This document shows positions 10,082 to 20,499 of a stretch of DNA of 64,000 bases, in pieces. Made by a program: the position numbers and the translations under genes. Below the pieces are notes generated by a model, which did no database searches, was not told the origin of the DNA, and saw only the letters and a list, made by a program, of their open reading frames with translations. The number at the start of each line of letters is the position of its first letter. The first letter of the stretch is position 1. This DNA is from Maea johnstoni (lineage: Eukaryota; Annelida; Polychaeta; Spionida; Magelonidae), in contig OZ012685.1 in the NCBI GenBank assembly GCA_963942565.1, positions 57,513,917 to 57,577,916 of the forward strand, written 5' to 3'.

Positions 10082-11020
10082 GAGTACCACTGCCAAGAAA
10101 AGCTGTGGAAGGATCAGTTCTATTTCCTAGACGCCGTGCCAGCCGTGACCAGCACTGCTCTACTAAACCTGCCTTTTGTTGCAGGGAGATCTTTAAGATA
10201 GAACTGCGCAAAAGTTTGCGGCCGGCTCCAGCATCCATAATAGCTTCGAATGGCCTTCCGGCCATCGTAGCCCAAGTAGTTGCGACCCCTCTGGTGTCGT
10301 GGGCCCTAATGCCCATGCGTTGCCTCCGCTCCTTAGGAAGGTGCGAGAATGCCCCCGCTATGGCCTCTTTGACCCAGCCAGCGACTGTACTTTTGGTAGC
10401 CTTAGTATAAGGCTCCCTTGACCGAATGAAGAGGGCTTTTTCGTCCCCTCGCAAGGGCTTGGTTAATTCCAAGTACCATTTCAGAGCCCGAACAAGGCAA
10501 TGTACTTTGTCGTCTGGTGAGAACTCCTTTAGGCTGAGGAGAAAAACCTCGCTAGGAGTGAACGAGACCGACTGGTTTTTGTCCAATAGGAGGGATGGGA
10601 GAAGACGAACTCCTCCATTTTCCCACCGCAGATGACATGCGTCTATCCTGCAGGAATGGACCCAGCTTCCCCGCCTGGCCGAAGCCAGTTGCAAGAGGAA
10701 AGCTGTCTTGACCGCCACCGACCTCAATGGTGCCGTATTCATCGGCTCAAAGGGAGGGCCCGCTAGGTACTTGAGTACCGTCGGGAGATCCCAAGTTTCA
10801 TTGAGCGTCCTTGGTCTGGTGGAAACCACAAACAAACCCTTAATAAGGGTCGACAAATCTGTGTTGGACGACACAGTTGTCCCATCCGGAAATCCTTTGT
10901 GAATGGCTGCGATAGCAGATTTGTATTAGCTGTAGGAGCTAAGGGTTTTCCCTTATGCTGCACCTTTCGCAGGCCATTCAAGAATTCCGCGACCTCCGCT
11001 ACAGGGGCTTCAGCGGGACC
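10068..11020 (-). mobile_element. DIRS tyrosine recombinase region
   Basis: The product matches the tyrosine recombinase of DIRS/Ngaro elements: the Arg-bearing ASARRGSWVHSC region, a central RALKWYLELT region and the IRAHDTRGVATTWA box. The family uses this enzyme instead of an integrase. It is a part of the fossil element, with about one break suspected. Confidence 0.8.
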
Positions 11021-11093
11021 CACACCTCGCTACACGCACCATCGTCGGTAGTGGAGAAGACTGGAATCATAAAGCCGGCAAGTCGATTCTCGC

Positions 11094-13595
11094 CTAGCCC
11101 TGGCTGCCGTCTCTGCAACTTCCTGTGAAAAGCCTCGGACTCAACGAAGGATTGGCGGACAGCGGCCATACAGCCAGTCTCATTCTGTCCGGCTTGGGGT
11201 AAAACATCCCCGTGACCGAGTTCTTCAGGAGGTTGTCCTTGGGTGTGATCACTCGCGGGAGATCTGTCAGCATGCTGGTCAGCTGACGGAACCACGGCTG
11301 GCTGGGCCAGAACGGGGCTACTAGGAGGATCCGGGCTGACCACTGCAGCCTCAGTTTCCTCAACACCCTCGGGATGAGGTTGGTCGGCGGGTACGCATAC
11401 CCGTACAGACTCTCCCAATTCTGCGTCAGAGCGTTTATTCCGCTCGACGTCTGAGAGGGGCGCACTGAGAAGAACACCGGAAGTTTGTGGTTCTTCTCCG
11501 ATGCGAAGAGATCCACATGGGGAGTCAGCCAGTGCTCGAATATGAGCCGAACCACTGTCTTGTGGAGGGACCACTCCGTGGGGTGGTTGTGTTTCCCTCT
11601 GGACAGAGCATCCGCCAGGACGTTCCTGACTCCCGATATGTGGTTGGCAACCAGGTAAATCCCATGTTGCCTGCACCAGGCCCATAGGTCTAGTGCCAGG
11701 TAGCACAAGGTGGGAGACTGAGTTCCACCCTCCTTGTTGATGTAGGCCACTGTAGTGGTATTGTCCGTAAGGACATCCACAGCAGTGTCCCGTACCTGAG
11801 GCAGGAAGTGCTGCAGAGTCAGCCACACTGCCTGTAGTTCGAGCCAATTGATGTGGTGTTCGGCCCAGGCCGACGACCACTGGCCCGAGATCACCCAGTC
11901 TCCTAGGTGACCTCCCCAGCCCTCCATGGAGGCATCCGTGACTATTGTCATAGTCGGATCTGGCCTGAGGAACGGGCGGCCTACCGTCAGGTTGGCCCGT
12001 GACGCCCACCACTCTAGATCCCTGAGCGACGCGTGGTCGGGGTATATCCGGAGGTATGGGCTGTCCGAAACTTGTGTCCACTGACTGTGGAGCATAAGTT
12101 GGATATGACGAGTGTGAGTCACCGCCATGGGGACCAACTCGCGTAGACTGGACAGATGGCCCAAGAGCTTCTGCCAAGTCTTTGCCGGCTGAGGGCTCCG
12201 TGCTAGGAGCGAGGAAGCCAGTCGCGACGCTCTGACAACCCTCCTCTCGCTCGGGAAAACGAGCATGTGGATAAGATCGAGGGTCGATCCCAGGAATGCT
12301 GGGAACTGCGTGGGTACTAATTGGGACTTTCCCTCGTTTACGAGGAAGCCCAGTTTTGTCACCCAGAACAGTATGAGGTTGCGTTGACGTTCCACTAGCG
12401 ACTTCGACTGGTTCTTTAGAAGCCAGTCGTCGAGATACTGGTGCATGTCTACACCCTGTATCTTGAGGAACGCCTCGATGACCCGCACGATTCTCGTGAA
12501 CACTCGAGGTGCTGTTGAAAGCCCGAATGGGAGCACCAGGAATTCGTACGCTCTGCCATTGTAGGCGAAGCGGAGGAATCGGGTGTGTTCGGGTGCCACA
12601 GGGACGTGAAAATAGGCATCTCTTAAGTCTATAGAGACTGCCCACGTCTCTGACATTGAAGAGTCCCTCAAGTGCTCTGAGGTCTTCAGCCTCTGCTGGT
12701 GGGCTTCTCCCAGGCAGTCCATCACCGTTCGCAAAGTCTCCATCCTGAAGGGTAGAGGCTTTACGAATTTGTTGAACGCCTTTAAATTGAGGATCGGGCG
12801 CCAACCGCCCGACTCCTTGGCCACCAGGAAGATAGGGGAGTAAAACCCTGGGACGTCCGTGTGGAAGGGAATCTCCCTGATTGCCCGTTTTTGAGCATGG
12901 ACTCCAGGCCTCGTTCGAGGTCCTGACGTCACGCCTGATCTCCTCCTGTGTTCAGGAGTAAGAGATCTTCCCTCAGGTACTGACACCGCAGATGCGGAAG
13001 TCACCGCAGATGCGGTAGTTACAGTATTTACCGCAGTTCCCGCGATTGCGGGAGTTACCGTAGTTGCGGTGTTTACCGCAGTTCCCGCAATTGCGGAAGT
13101 TACCGCAGGTGCGGGATTTACCGCAGATGCGGAAGTTACCGCAGATGCGGAAGTTACCGCAGATGCGGGATTTGCATTTCGTCGAGTCCTGGCTCGACCT
13201 CGCTCCGTTCTCGAACCCGAAGGTTCGTTGGAACGAGGAGAACGTGACCGTTCTCTACGGGCTTTGGACTTTCTAGCCCTGTAAGCCGCGTCTCTCTCAG
13301 ACCTCTTGATACGTTTGGTCATCCAAATATCAAATCCCACCCAGGTCTCCTCTGTCCAGGATTCGCACACCTGGCAACTGTGACTTCTGTCACACAGGGT
13401 GTGTCTAGAACAACACCCGTGCGCGATCCAGGGTTCAGTAGGAGAAGGGCGTGTGGTGAAATTCGGGCAGGGCGAAGCCCCACACCGAATCTGAGAGGAA
13501 GGCCGTCCCGCTGCGGGACCGACGCTGTACACACTGGCCGACGACATTGGTCGAAGGTCAGACAAAAAACACAGAAAATATACAGAGATACACAA
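11094..13595 (-). mobile_element. DIRS gag-like, reverse transcriptase and RNase H region
   Basis: An open region of ~830 codons. The N-terminal part is Cys-rich and then basic (gag-like), followed by an Ala/Val/Thr repeat. The RT follows, with WRPILNLKAFNKF, SIDLRDAYFHVPV, LPFGLSTAPRVF and the catalytic HQYLDDWL. RNase H shows TDASMEGWGGHLG, NWLELQAVWLTL, LTDNTTTVAYINKEGG and NVLADALSRG. A C-terminal region with VDLFASEKNHKLPVFFS is typical of DIRS-group RT ORFs. Confidence 0.9.
12980..13170. repeat. 18-bp coding minisatellite inside the DIRS gag-like region
   Basis: About ten imperfect units of GTTACCGCAGATGCGGAA. Each unit contains a small palindrome (CCGCAGATGCGG or CCGCAATTGCGG). They encode hexapeptides of the SAVTSA type, so the repeat keeps frame. 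Confidence 0.85.
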
Positions 13596-13740
13596 TGGAT
13601 ACAGACAATTTACCTGTCCCAGCGATGTATAACAGGTTCGCAGTTATAGTCGCTCGTGTGTCTGGACTGTATGCTCTAAATCCACGGAAAAAGAGCGTAA
13701 TCTTCAGAGAGCTTGAATACCGATTGGCAGAGCAATATGG

Positions 13741-13964
13741 CGCCCAAAAGAGAAGAGGATGAAGGCACATGCGCCAACCGTGACGTCATGACCGGTATCA
13801 GTGCGGCCCCTAGCGGGGATCGCGCAAACTACGGTCTATTTTTAAATTTTTGAGGCTACATTTAGTAGGGAGAGACTGCCAAATGAGAGCCTTCCTTTTG
13901 GGTGACCAGAGCAAGCCCTGGAGATAGCTTCCAATGTGAGCAGGTAAGAATTTAGTAATAAAAA
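13741..13964. repeat. DIRS terminal inverted repeat, right
   Basis: Partner of 9660-9941. It begins at CGCCCAAAAGAGAAGAGG and ends near TTTAGTAATAAAA. Confidence 0.9.
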
Positions 13965-14100
13965 TTCCCAGCTTTGTTTGCCACAGGGTTACATCTACCT
14001 TCTAGATTAGATTGTTCTCCAAAGAAAGGGGGATCGAGGCTGCATCTTTTCAAGGGGATCTATGTTCGCCGAAGTTGATTGGGTTTAAAGGCTTACTTAC

Positions 14101-14265
14101 CTATCTCCTCATACAGAGGCTGACCGACCTCGTAGAAGACTCTTATGACAAAGAGGAAGGAAGTTGTGAAGTCTCCGCTCTGAAGCCAGCTCGATTTATC
14201 GGGATCTACTCCGTCGTTCCAGTTTCGAAACTTCATCTCCTGCGATTCCACTGTTAATATTCTCC
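14101..14265 (-). CDS. Gene 2, exon: second part of unit 1
   Basis: The acceptor is GTTTTTAG|GG and the donor GATAG|GTAAGT, both phase 1. Its 54 whole codons read RILTVESQEMKFRNWND, then SSWLQSGDFTTSF, then LFVIRVFYEVGQPLYEEI. The LTVESQEMKF and FVIRVFYEVG strands match VSAETVPIRM/ILRVYVDG in unit 3 and TNVQSVDIKM/IIRVCYTRI in unit 2. The donor is a perfect consensus. Confidence 0.85.
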
Positions 14266-14338
14266 CTAAAAACAATAATAGAAATCAAGTAAAAGATCAA
14301 GAAAAGCCGTACAGCAACACTCTTAGTGTGAATAGATA

Positions 14339-14520
14339 TTAATCCTTCAAATGCTACCGCTACTTTCATCCAAAGAAGAAGGACAAACAATTTCTGAAAT
14401 CCATCTAAACCCTGCCATGTGGGTATTCATTGGATAGGTCTCGTTGAGTACTCTCAGATGAGTTCCCATGTGCCAGGGTTTCAGTCATTTTTAAGTCATT
14501 TTTTTTTATAAAAGCATCCA
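14339..14520 (-). mobile_element. Family A miniature, truncated
   Basis: It starts TTAATCCTTCAAATGCTAC and contains GAGTACTCTCAGATGAG. The right end is lost after the T-run. Confidence 0.7.
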
Positions 14521-15386
14521 AATCTTACCAATTGAGGCCAATATATCGAACCTTGCAGATAGATGGGAGGGAAGGGATGTCAATGAATACAGAGTGCTCA
14601 AATTTGCAATATTTAAGCACCACATCTTTTAATATGTATGAGTTATGTTTTTCCCCTATATTATATGGTGCATCCCTTGGATTAATAAAGTTTTATTTCA
14701 CAAAACAATTTATCCCAAATAGCAATATAATGCCTATCTTATCATCTTAAAGATGAAAGTATCAATTTGAAATAATGAGATATTGAAATGCCAATATAGA
14801 TGCTTTTTTGTTGTACTTAACTTTAAGGTTGCGAGCTCCTATTCCAGTTTATACCAGATGGTCTCTATCGAAGCTTATCAAAGATCATTTGAAATAATCA
14901 TAAAAAGATACATAAAACAGAAATCACCCAATTAAAAATTTTGTGCTATGTTGCATACTTTATACACCATATGATCAGATAGCATAAGCCCTGGAACCAC
15001 ACGGAGTGAGTTTTATAGATCCTGACCTTTAGTGCCAGAAAATATTATTTGCCTTTTATTTGATGACCCGCGGGAGCTGTTAGGGGACACCAGGCCGCTA
15101 GGCTTATTTCCCGGAATAAAACACTATATTGTCATTGCTGGATCTGTCTGGCCGATACCTCAGCAGTAATTGCAGGCCTGGGAATTATAAACACATCGTT
15201 ACAATGCGTCTCACCAAGAAAACCATCAAGGATATTATCCCTTTCATACCCTATAGTCCCCCAGGAAAAGAGTCGCCTGGATCTATAAAACATTGGAAAA
15301 TAGCTTAGAAAAGAAACATGAATTTACAAAATATCTAAAGGGGAGTTTATTTTGACTTCTGTAGTACAATTCACTTTTAATTATCT

Positions 15387-15585
15387 TCAACCCTACAAAT
15401 GCTGAGGCTACTTTTTCCAAAGAACAAGGAAGCAAATATTTTTGAAAACCATCTTAACCCTGTCATGTTGGTAGTTTTGATAGAAAATTAAAATATGCAC
15501 CAAAGGCACAGTTGCCTGCTCTGCGCATTTCTTATTGTATATGCACAAAACATGGCATCAGTAACTCATAAGCATGAATGAGTTA
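15387..15585 (-). mobile_element. Family A miniature, degenerate
   Basis: The left half is clear (CTACAAATGCTGAGGCTAC, CCTGTCATGTTGGTA). The right half has decayed and ends GAATGAGTTAA. Confidence 0.6.
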
Positions 15586-16208
15586 ATACGACTGCAATAA
15601 TTTGAATTAAAAAACTATTTCTGTGCAATACCTCCATTAAGTCTCACATTAGCTGAAAAATGTCCCTCTGTTAATCAAGCTATGAAATATTGAAGAAGTC
15701 AGCTTATTTGAAATAATGGAACCTTCTTATTAAATTTCATCGCATTTATTACAGGAATTAAATGTCATCACTGTAGCATCACAATTTTCTTGCCATGAAA
15801 AGGAGACCTGAAGTAAATGGTGTATACATATAATGGGTTAAATGCAGTGATCATAACCCCTTTTAGTAGTAGCATATAATGTCCCTTATCTAGGACAATG
15901 CTCGGTTATTGAACTGCTACCTAATGCCTTCCCACATGTTTATTTACTATTCACTATGCATGTATGCTGAATGAACTATTGCGTAATAGCAAGTCCCTGC
16001 TAGAGATATCATACCGCGAGGAAATTACAAATCATGCAGAATAGTCTGCATAATGGTCATTAATGGATTGTTAGCAGGGGTCAGGCTACGGCAAAAAACT
16101 GAGGAAGACCGCCGGGCTATAGGTTCCAAAAACTTCATAGCCCGATAGAAAATTATATAGTCCCATTAAGAAACAAAAACAAAAACGAGCTGCCTCTGTT
16201 ATCCTAAA

Positions 16209-16222
16209 TTACACACACACAC

Positions 16223-16304
<82 letters not shown>
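16209..16304. repeat. (CA)n/(AT)n microsatellite, left arm
   Basis: ACACAC followed by ~85 bp of AT. The mirrored partner lies at 18308-18340. Confidence 0.95.
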
Positions 16305-16308
<4 letters not shown>

Positions 16309-16625
16309 CAGCCCAACTTCCGATCCTGGCCCATCTTAAGATGGGCTTGGCCCAACTTACGATCGGAAGTTGGGTAGCCCATCTTAAGATGGGCTTGGCC
16401 CAACTTACGATGACCCCCAGCCCATCTTAAGATGGGCTTGGCCCAACTTCCGATCTTTAGATACCAGGATGTAGGTCATTTGAAGTTGGGCTGGCCCATC
16501 TTAAGATGGGCTTGGCCCAACTTCCGATCTCTAGATACCAGGATGTAGGTCATTTGAAGTTGGGCTGGCCCATCTTAAGATTGGCTTGGCCCAACTTCCG
16601 ATCATTATAGATACCAGGATGTAAC
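16305..16625. repeat. Palindromic module array, left
   Basis: Five copies of the perfect 18-bp palindrome GCCCATCTTAAGATGGGC (the fifth has one change) alternate with GCCCAACTTCCGATC modules. The last part is a ~73-bp tandem repeat carrying TAGATACCAGGATGTA. Confidence 0.9.
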
Positions 16626-18158
16626 CCTTCATGAATATTCATATGGATTTTTGCACTCTTATAAATATGGAATTTTCAACTCTTTCATACGGCATCCACT
16701 TTAAATTACAAGATAATATTAGTCCAAGAAATAAATTGAAATGGGTAGCTAAAATAACCTGATTACTCAAAACATTATTGCTGATTGTAAGCAGAAAAAC
16801 GAAATAAAAGAATCATGTTTTTACAACAAATTAAAGAGTCATATATATGGAATTTTAAGCTTTTTTAGATTTAATGTAATTCAAAGTTAATTCAATTAGA
16901 TAATTTGCACAATACTACCTTTGTTATTTGTGGGTTGTGTGCTCTTACATTACATAAGCTAGATGATGAATCATTTACAATTTGAATGAAGGAATAGCAA
17001 TGGTATTTTTCTAATGACTCAAAAAGGGAAAAGTGAATTTTTTTGTCTTTTAAGCTTTTTTATTAGTATTTTTAGGTATTCTTTAACCCCTTGCAAATTC
17101 TTGACATAATTATATAATCATGTGTGTGCCAAAATAAATACATTAATTGAGGAGGTTCATGTGACTGGCAGGACAGTAGAAATAGACAAAAAACTTGTCA
17201 GAATTTACAAAAACATTGTGTCCTTTATCAAGATTAATCAGAGCAGGGCACTTATAGTATCTAGATGAGGTGAGGTAGTAAGAAATGAACATACATGGTT
17301 CAAGTTGTAATTGATATGAGATAAGGTGTATGCAGATTGAATTGGTACTTGTACCTAAACGACACATATATTAAATTCTGGCAGATCCAAATTTAGTAAG
17401 ATTTAGACATTATGATCTTGAATTGGCCAACTTTATACTTTGGATGAAGCAGTTGAGAAAGTTATCTTTTTGGTTGTCAATAGTAAAAGAGGGAAGAGAG
17501 GAATATTTATGTTTTAGTTTGAATTATTTTTTAAACCTTTTTTTTTAATATTGAAGAGCAATGAGTTTATCAGAAAACTGGTCGTTGAACTTTTAAAATT
17601 GAGACCTTTATTAAGATGTGTTAGAAAGCCCTTCATCCTGAATGTAGATAAAGAAAAGTAATATAGATGTACTGATTGTACCATGTTACCATAATTGGCT
17701 AATTATTATGAAATGTTTATACTTATACAGACATCTATTATAAATAATGTAATAGATACTTATATTTTGTTAGACAGGTAAAATTGTAGGGCATATACAA
17801 CTTTTTAAACTTATTCTAGAAGCCAGAAAAGAATGTAATCAATCAAGGATTGCAATTAACAGGTGCTGAATCCAGCACCGTAAGAAACATTACACGTGTA
17901 AATTAATCTGTTGTGTTTGAATAATTATTTCTTTGTTTCGTTTTTCTAGTCTTTTTTACAAAAGGAGAGGAGAGAATCTGTAATCAACTTATATTCAAAT
18001 TTCAGCATAATCAGAAGTATTCAGTAGTGTTTAAGTAAAGATTTAACAATAAAATGCAAGTAATTTGTCTCATGAAATTCACATCTTATTCGATAAACAA
18101 ATATTCCAACAAAGCTATAAACTTCTAGATGAACACTTGATAAAAAATCATTGCCATC

Positions 18159-18306
18159 AGAAGTTGGGCTGGGCTGCTGTATTATATGGGTCATCGGAAG
18201 TTGGGTAGCCCATCTTAAGATGGGCCAGCAAAATCCAGCCCAACTTCCGATCGGAAGTTGGGCTTGGCCCATCTTAAGATGGGCTGGATCGGAAGTTGGG
18301 CTGCAA
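18159..18306. repeat. Palindromic module array, right (inverted)
   Basis: Two copies of the same 18-bp palindrome and four GAAGTTGGGCT modules, in the opposite orientation to the left array. The array ends GATCGGAAGTTGGGCTGCAAC before (AT)n. Confidence 0.9.
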
Positions 18307-18307
18307 C

Positions 18308-18340
18308 ATATATATATATATATATATGCACACACACACT
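18308..18340. repeat. (AT)n/(CA)n microsatellite, right arm
   Basis: A short AT run followed by GCACACACACA, the mirror of the left arm. Confidence 0.9.
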
Positions 18341-18499
18341 GCTTATAGTATTGTTATTCCTCTGAGCATGACCTGAAAATGTCATTTTTTTTATTATAGC
18401 CAGCCGGGCTACAAAGGCAAATATTCTTATAGCCCGAAGCAATTTTCTCTAGCCTCGGGCTATCGGGTAGTGTCTAACTGGACCCCTGGTAAGGTTGCT

Positions 18500-18583
18500 T
18501 TAACCCTTATCCTGCTAACCACAACAATTGTCGTGGTGAACAGCTGTGTTCATAGGTTTCACAGCAGGATCATTAAGGGTTAA
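18500..18583. mobile_element. Tiny TTAA miniature (84 bp)
   Basis: TTAACCCTTATCCTGCT at the left and AGCAGGATCATTAAGGGTTAA at the right give inverted ends. It has no family A interior. It lies 8 bp beyond the hAT-like element. Confidence 0.65.
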
Positions 18584-20309
18584 GAGGCCAAAGGGATGAA
18601 TGGGTTTATTTTTCAGGTAAGGTCTTACAATTCACTCAACCGGTGACACCTATTGTGTATTGGATAAACTAAAACAATATATTACAATTTATTAGACACC
18701 ACTACCAATTTTGAAAAGAAAATGGTACAAAAAAAGATTTTTTTTTATTATAAATGTACCATTATGACTATACCTGCCTATTTTAAATAGTATCCTTAGA
18801 GACGGTTTTGAACACAGAATGTTTACCCTACAGTGATTTTCATATTTATTGAATTTGATGATTTGACACATTTTCAGAAAACATGTATGATCATTCATCT
18901 ATGTATAAAATGGGGTTCCCCTGCCTAACAATATCTTACATAACAATGGGCAAATACAGTACCTAATCGGTAACTCTTGTACTATTTTGTGAAAATCTGT
19001 CAAAAAAGTTTCTCACAAAATTTAACCATCTGTAATAATAATTTCAACATGGCAGAAAAGTATTTCAGGCAGTGACAGTATCTCTGAAAGAATAAATTTA
19101 GCAAAGGAAGAAACCAATTTTGGAGAATGAGATGTTCATGTCATAAATTGCAATATTTTTTCGAAAATCTGTGAAAAAAAATGAAGTCTAAGAATAAAAG
19201 TTGTTCTAAAGTTCACTCAGCTGTGTTCTTTAATAACTCATGCAAAGTTTCAGGAAAATTAAACTGAAATTTCTTTAAGCGTTGTAAAACCTCTCTTGTT
19301 TTCTCTCTGAGGATAATTTAAGGTACTCCTTGAACTTATGCTAGAATTAATGGTAACAGATGAAAAAGTCCTTCGTTTAATCAGTTAAATTAATGGTGTA
19401 TGAATTGATAGGCCACTGCCATAACATATGCTCACCCCTAGGTGTGGAATACATTCGTTTTGATAAAACTGGCCATTATCCTGTTAAGGCTAAAAGCAGG
19501 GAATGAATTGATGGCCTGGGGTCTGAATACTGTGCTTCATCACAAACAAGGGCTTAACAAAAGAAATGCCATGCCATTTTGTAAGTTTCTCAAAGGGGAC
19601 CATTACATGAATTAATGACAATGAGATAAATATGTGAAGAGAATTGCTACTCAGCTGGATAAAAAATCTTACTGCAATATAATGGCAGGATACACGCCAC
19701 CAAGTAGTATGGACATTTGTATCACATGAGCTTGTGAATGTAGTTTATATTGTGCTCCCTGATACATATGTTGCACATGGCAGGGGCAGATCCAAGATTT
19801 CTACGTAGAGGGGTTGTTATGTATGAGGGGTTTATTTTTACAGAAAGCGAGATAACCAGCAAAAGAAAAGAAAAGTGACAGTTCATAGCAAGAAAATCAA
19901 CAAGTGGGAAACATACATAAAGGAGATCAGTGGACTTGATTATGGGTTGTGATTATAGCTAGTACCATTATATTTTTTGAGAACATGTATAGTACGTGAC
20001 CTCAGAAATGTCATAGGTGTTGTGCCAGGTTGTTCACCTTTAGTCATATATTAAGGAAGAAAACTGGGATTGGTTGATGCTGGAGCAATTGGTATACCGT
20101 AAATTCTAGGAAATTTAAACCACACTAAGAAATTGGGCCATTACAATCATTTTTCAAAATGATTTGAGGATTATCTGGGCAACCCTTGATGTATCGCTGG
20201 CCGTCATTAAGGGCAATCTGTGCCACTACTAGTATTACGCTTCATCATAGTAAAAAAGTGTCCCAAATTACTGAGAATTTATGGTAGATAATCATATCAA
20301 GGTACAAAC

Positions 20310-20485
20310 CTGGGATTGGTTGGTGCCGGAGCATTTTGTTGAACTTATTGAGAGTTTCGCCGAAGCTGTCGAAGCGTGGATGGCTGAAGATGCCCCCGGG
20401 ATCCTGACACGCTGGCACCACGTTGATGTAGCTGATCTGCTGGGGCTCCGGGGGTTCATTGGGATCTCGAGGGATTATCCATAAT
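20310..20485 (-). CDS. Gene 2, first recognised exon: start of unit 1
   Basis: The acceptor is TTTTTTTCTTCCAG|A (phase 2 upstream) and the donor CCCAG|GTTTGT (phase 1). Its 58 whole codons read LWIIPRDPNEPPEPQQISYI, then NVVPACQDPGGIFSHPRFDS, then FGETLNKFNKMLRHQPIP. The DPGG box and FGETLNK stretch define unit 1. The donor GTTTGT is weaker than the others. The upstream exon that would supply two bases of the first codon was not found. The acceptor has been copied in tandem just upstream (20500-21140). Confidence 0.82.
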
Positions 20486-20499
20486 CTGGAAGAAAAAAA

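Larger units (their letters stand above)
9660..13964 (-). mobile_element. DIRS-like tyrosine-recombinase retrotransposon
   Basis: A fossil element of ~4.3 kb read on the - strand. It has terminal inverted repeats (9660-9941 and 13741-13964), an internal complementary region (9983-10081), a gag-like/reverse transcriptase/RNase H region (~11094-13595) and a tyrosine recombinase region (~10068-11020). Inverted ends plus the internal complementary region are diagnostic of the DIRS group, as against LTR or Ngaro elements. It is far more GC-rich than its surroundings. The near-identical ends make it young. It looks nearly whole, with about one break suspected in the recombinase part. It sits in an intron of gene 2, on the same strand. 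Confidence 0.9.
7561..14100. other. Intron of gene 2 carrying the DIRS element
   Basis: A ~6.5-kb intron between exons 14101-14265 and 7390-7560. Its main contents are a family A copy, a degenerate B copy, a CT tract, a GC-rich patch and the DIRS-type element (9660-13964, same strand as the gene). Exons on both sides are phase 1, so an undetected symmetric exon cannot be ruled out. Confidence 0.6.
16071..18492. mobile_element. hAT-like non-autonomous element with mirror-image palindromic arrays
   Basis: The ends are TTAGCAGGGGTC and GACCCCTGGTAA (one mismatch when inverted). Subterminal hairpins of the AGCCCGA/TCGGGCTAT type occur on both sides. Inside them lie, symmetrically, CA repeats, (AT)n tracts, a shared GTTGCAGCCCAACTTCCGATC and the palindromic arrays. 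The central ~1.5 kb (16630-18150) is AT-rich with no recognised gene. No clear target duplication was found. The 2.4-kb span as one element is inferred from the nested symmetry. Confidence 0.65.
14266..20309. other. Intron of gene 2 between exons 20310-20485 and 14101-14265
   Basis: A ~6-kb intron. It contains two worn family A copies, the 2.4-kb palindrome-bearing hAT-like element and a tiny TTAA miniature. The parts at 14.8-15.3 and 18.6-20.3 kb are AT-rich with nothing recognised, apart from an isolated CAGGGGCAGATCC near 19780 that resembles a hAT end without a visible partner. Confidence 0.6.
5538..20485 (-). other. Gene 2 model: five-exon 3' part of an unrecognised three-repeat protein
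   Basis: The exons on the - strand are 20485-20310, 14265-14101, 7560-7390, 6378-6121 and 5764-5538. All four internal junctions join phase 1 to phase 1 and rebuild Gly. The 331 residues contain three diverged units. Each has a [FY]xPxC-x-DPGG-type start, an 'FxPxFexF..tmnk..W' helix-like stretch, a 'v.sve.v.ik' strand and an 'IRVxY' strand. Units 1 and 3 share an intron at the same place, before the 'v.sve' strand. Unit 2 lacks that intron and has one later, after IKMHASW. I do not recognise the family. N-terminal exons were not found upstream of 20485. The unit boundaries are my own alignment by eye. Confidence 0.8.

Noticed and set aside
10999-12804. Long open frame overlapping the DIRS reverse transcriptase on the same strand
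   Set aside because: It is a shifted reading of the RT region (its start mirrors the WRPILNLKAF segment) with Pro/Ser/Arg-rich, domain-free sequence; open because of GC-rich codon bias.
16209-16403. Small protein with MGQAHLKMG repeats
   Set aside because: It is the palindromic array and AT microsatellite translated.
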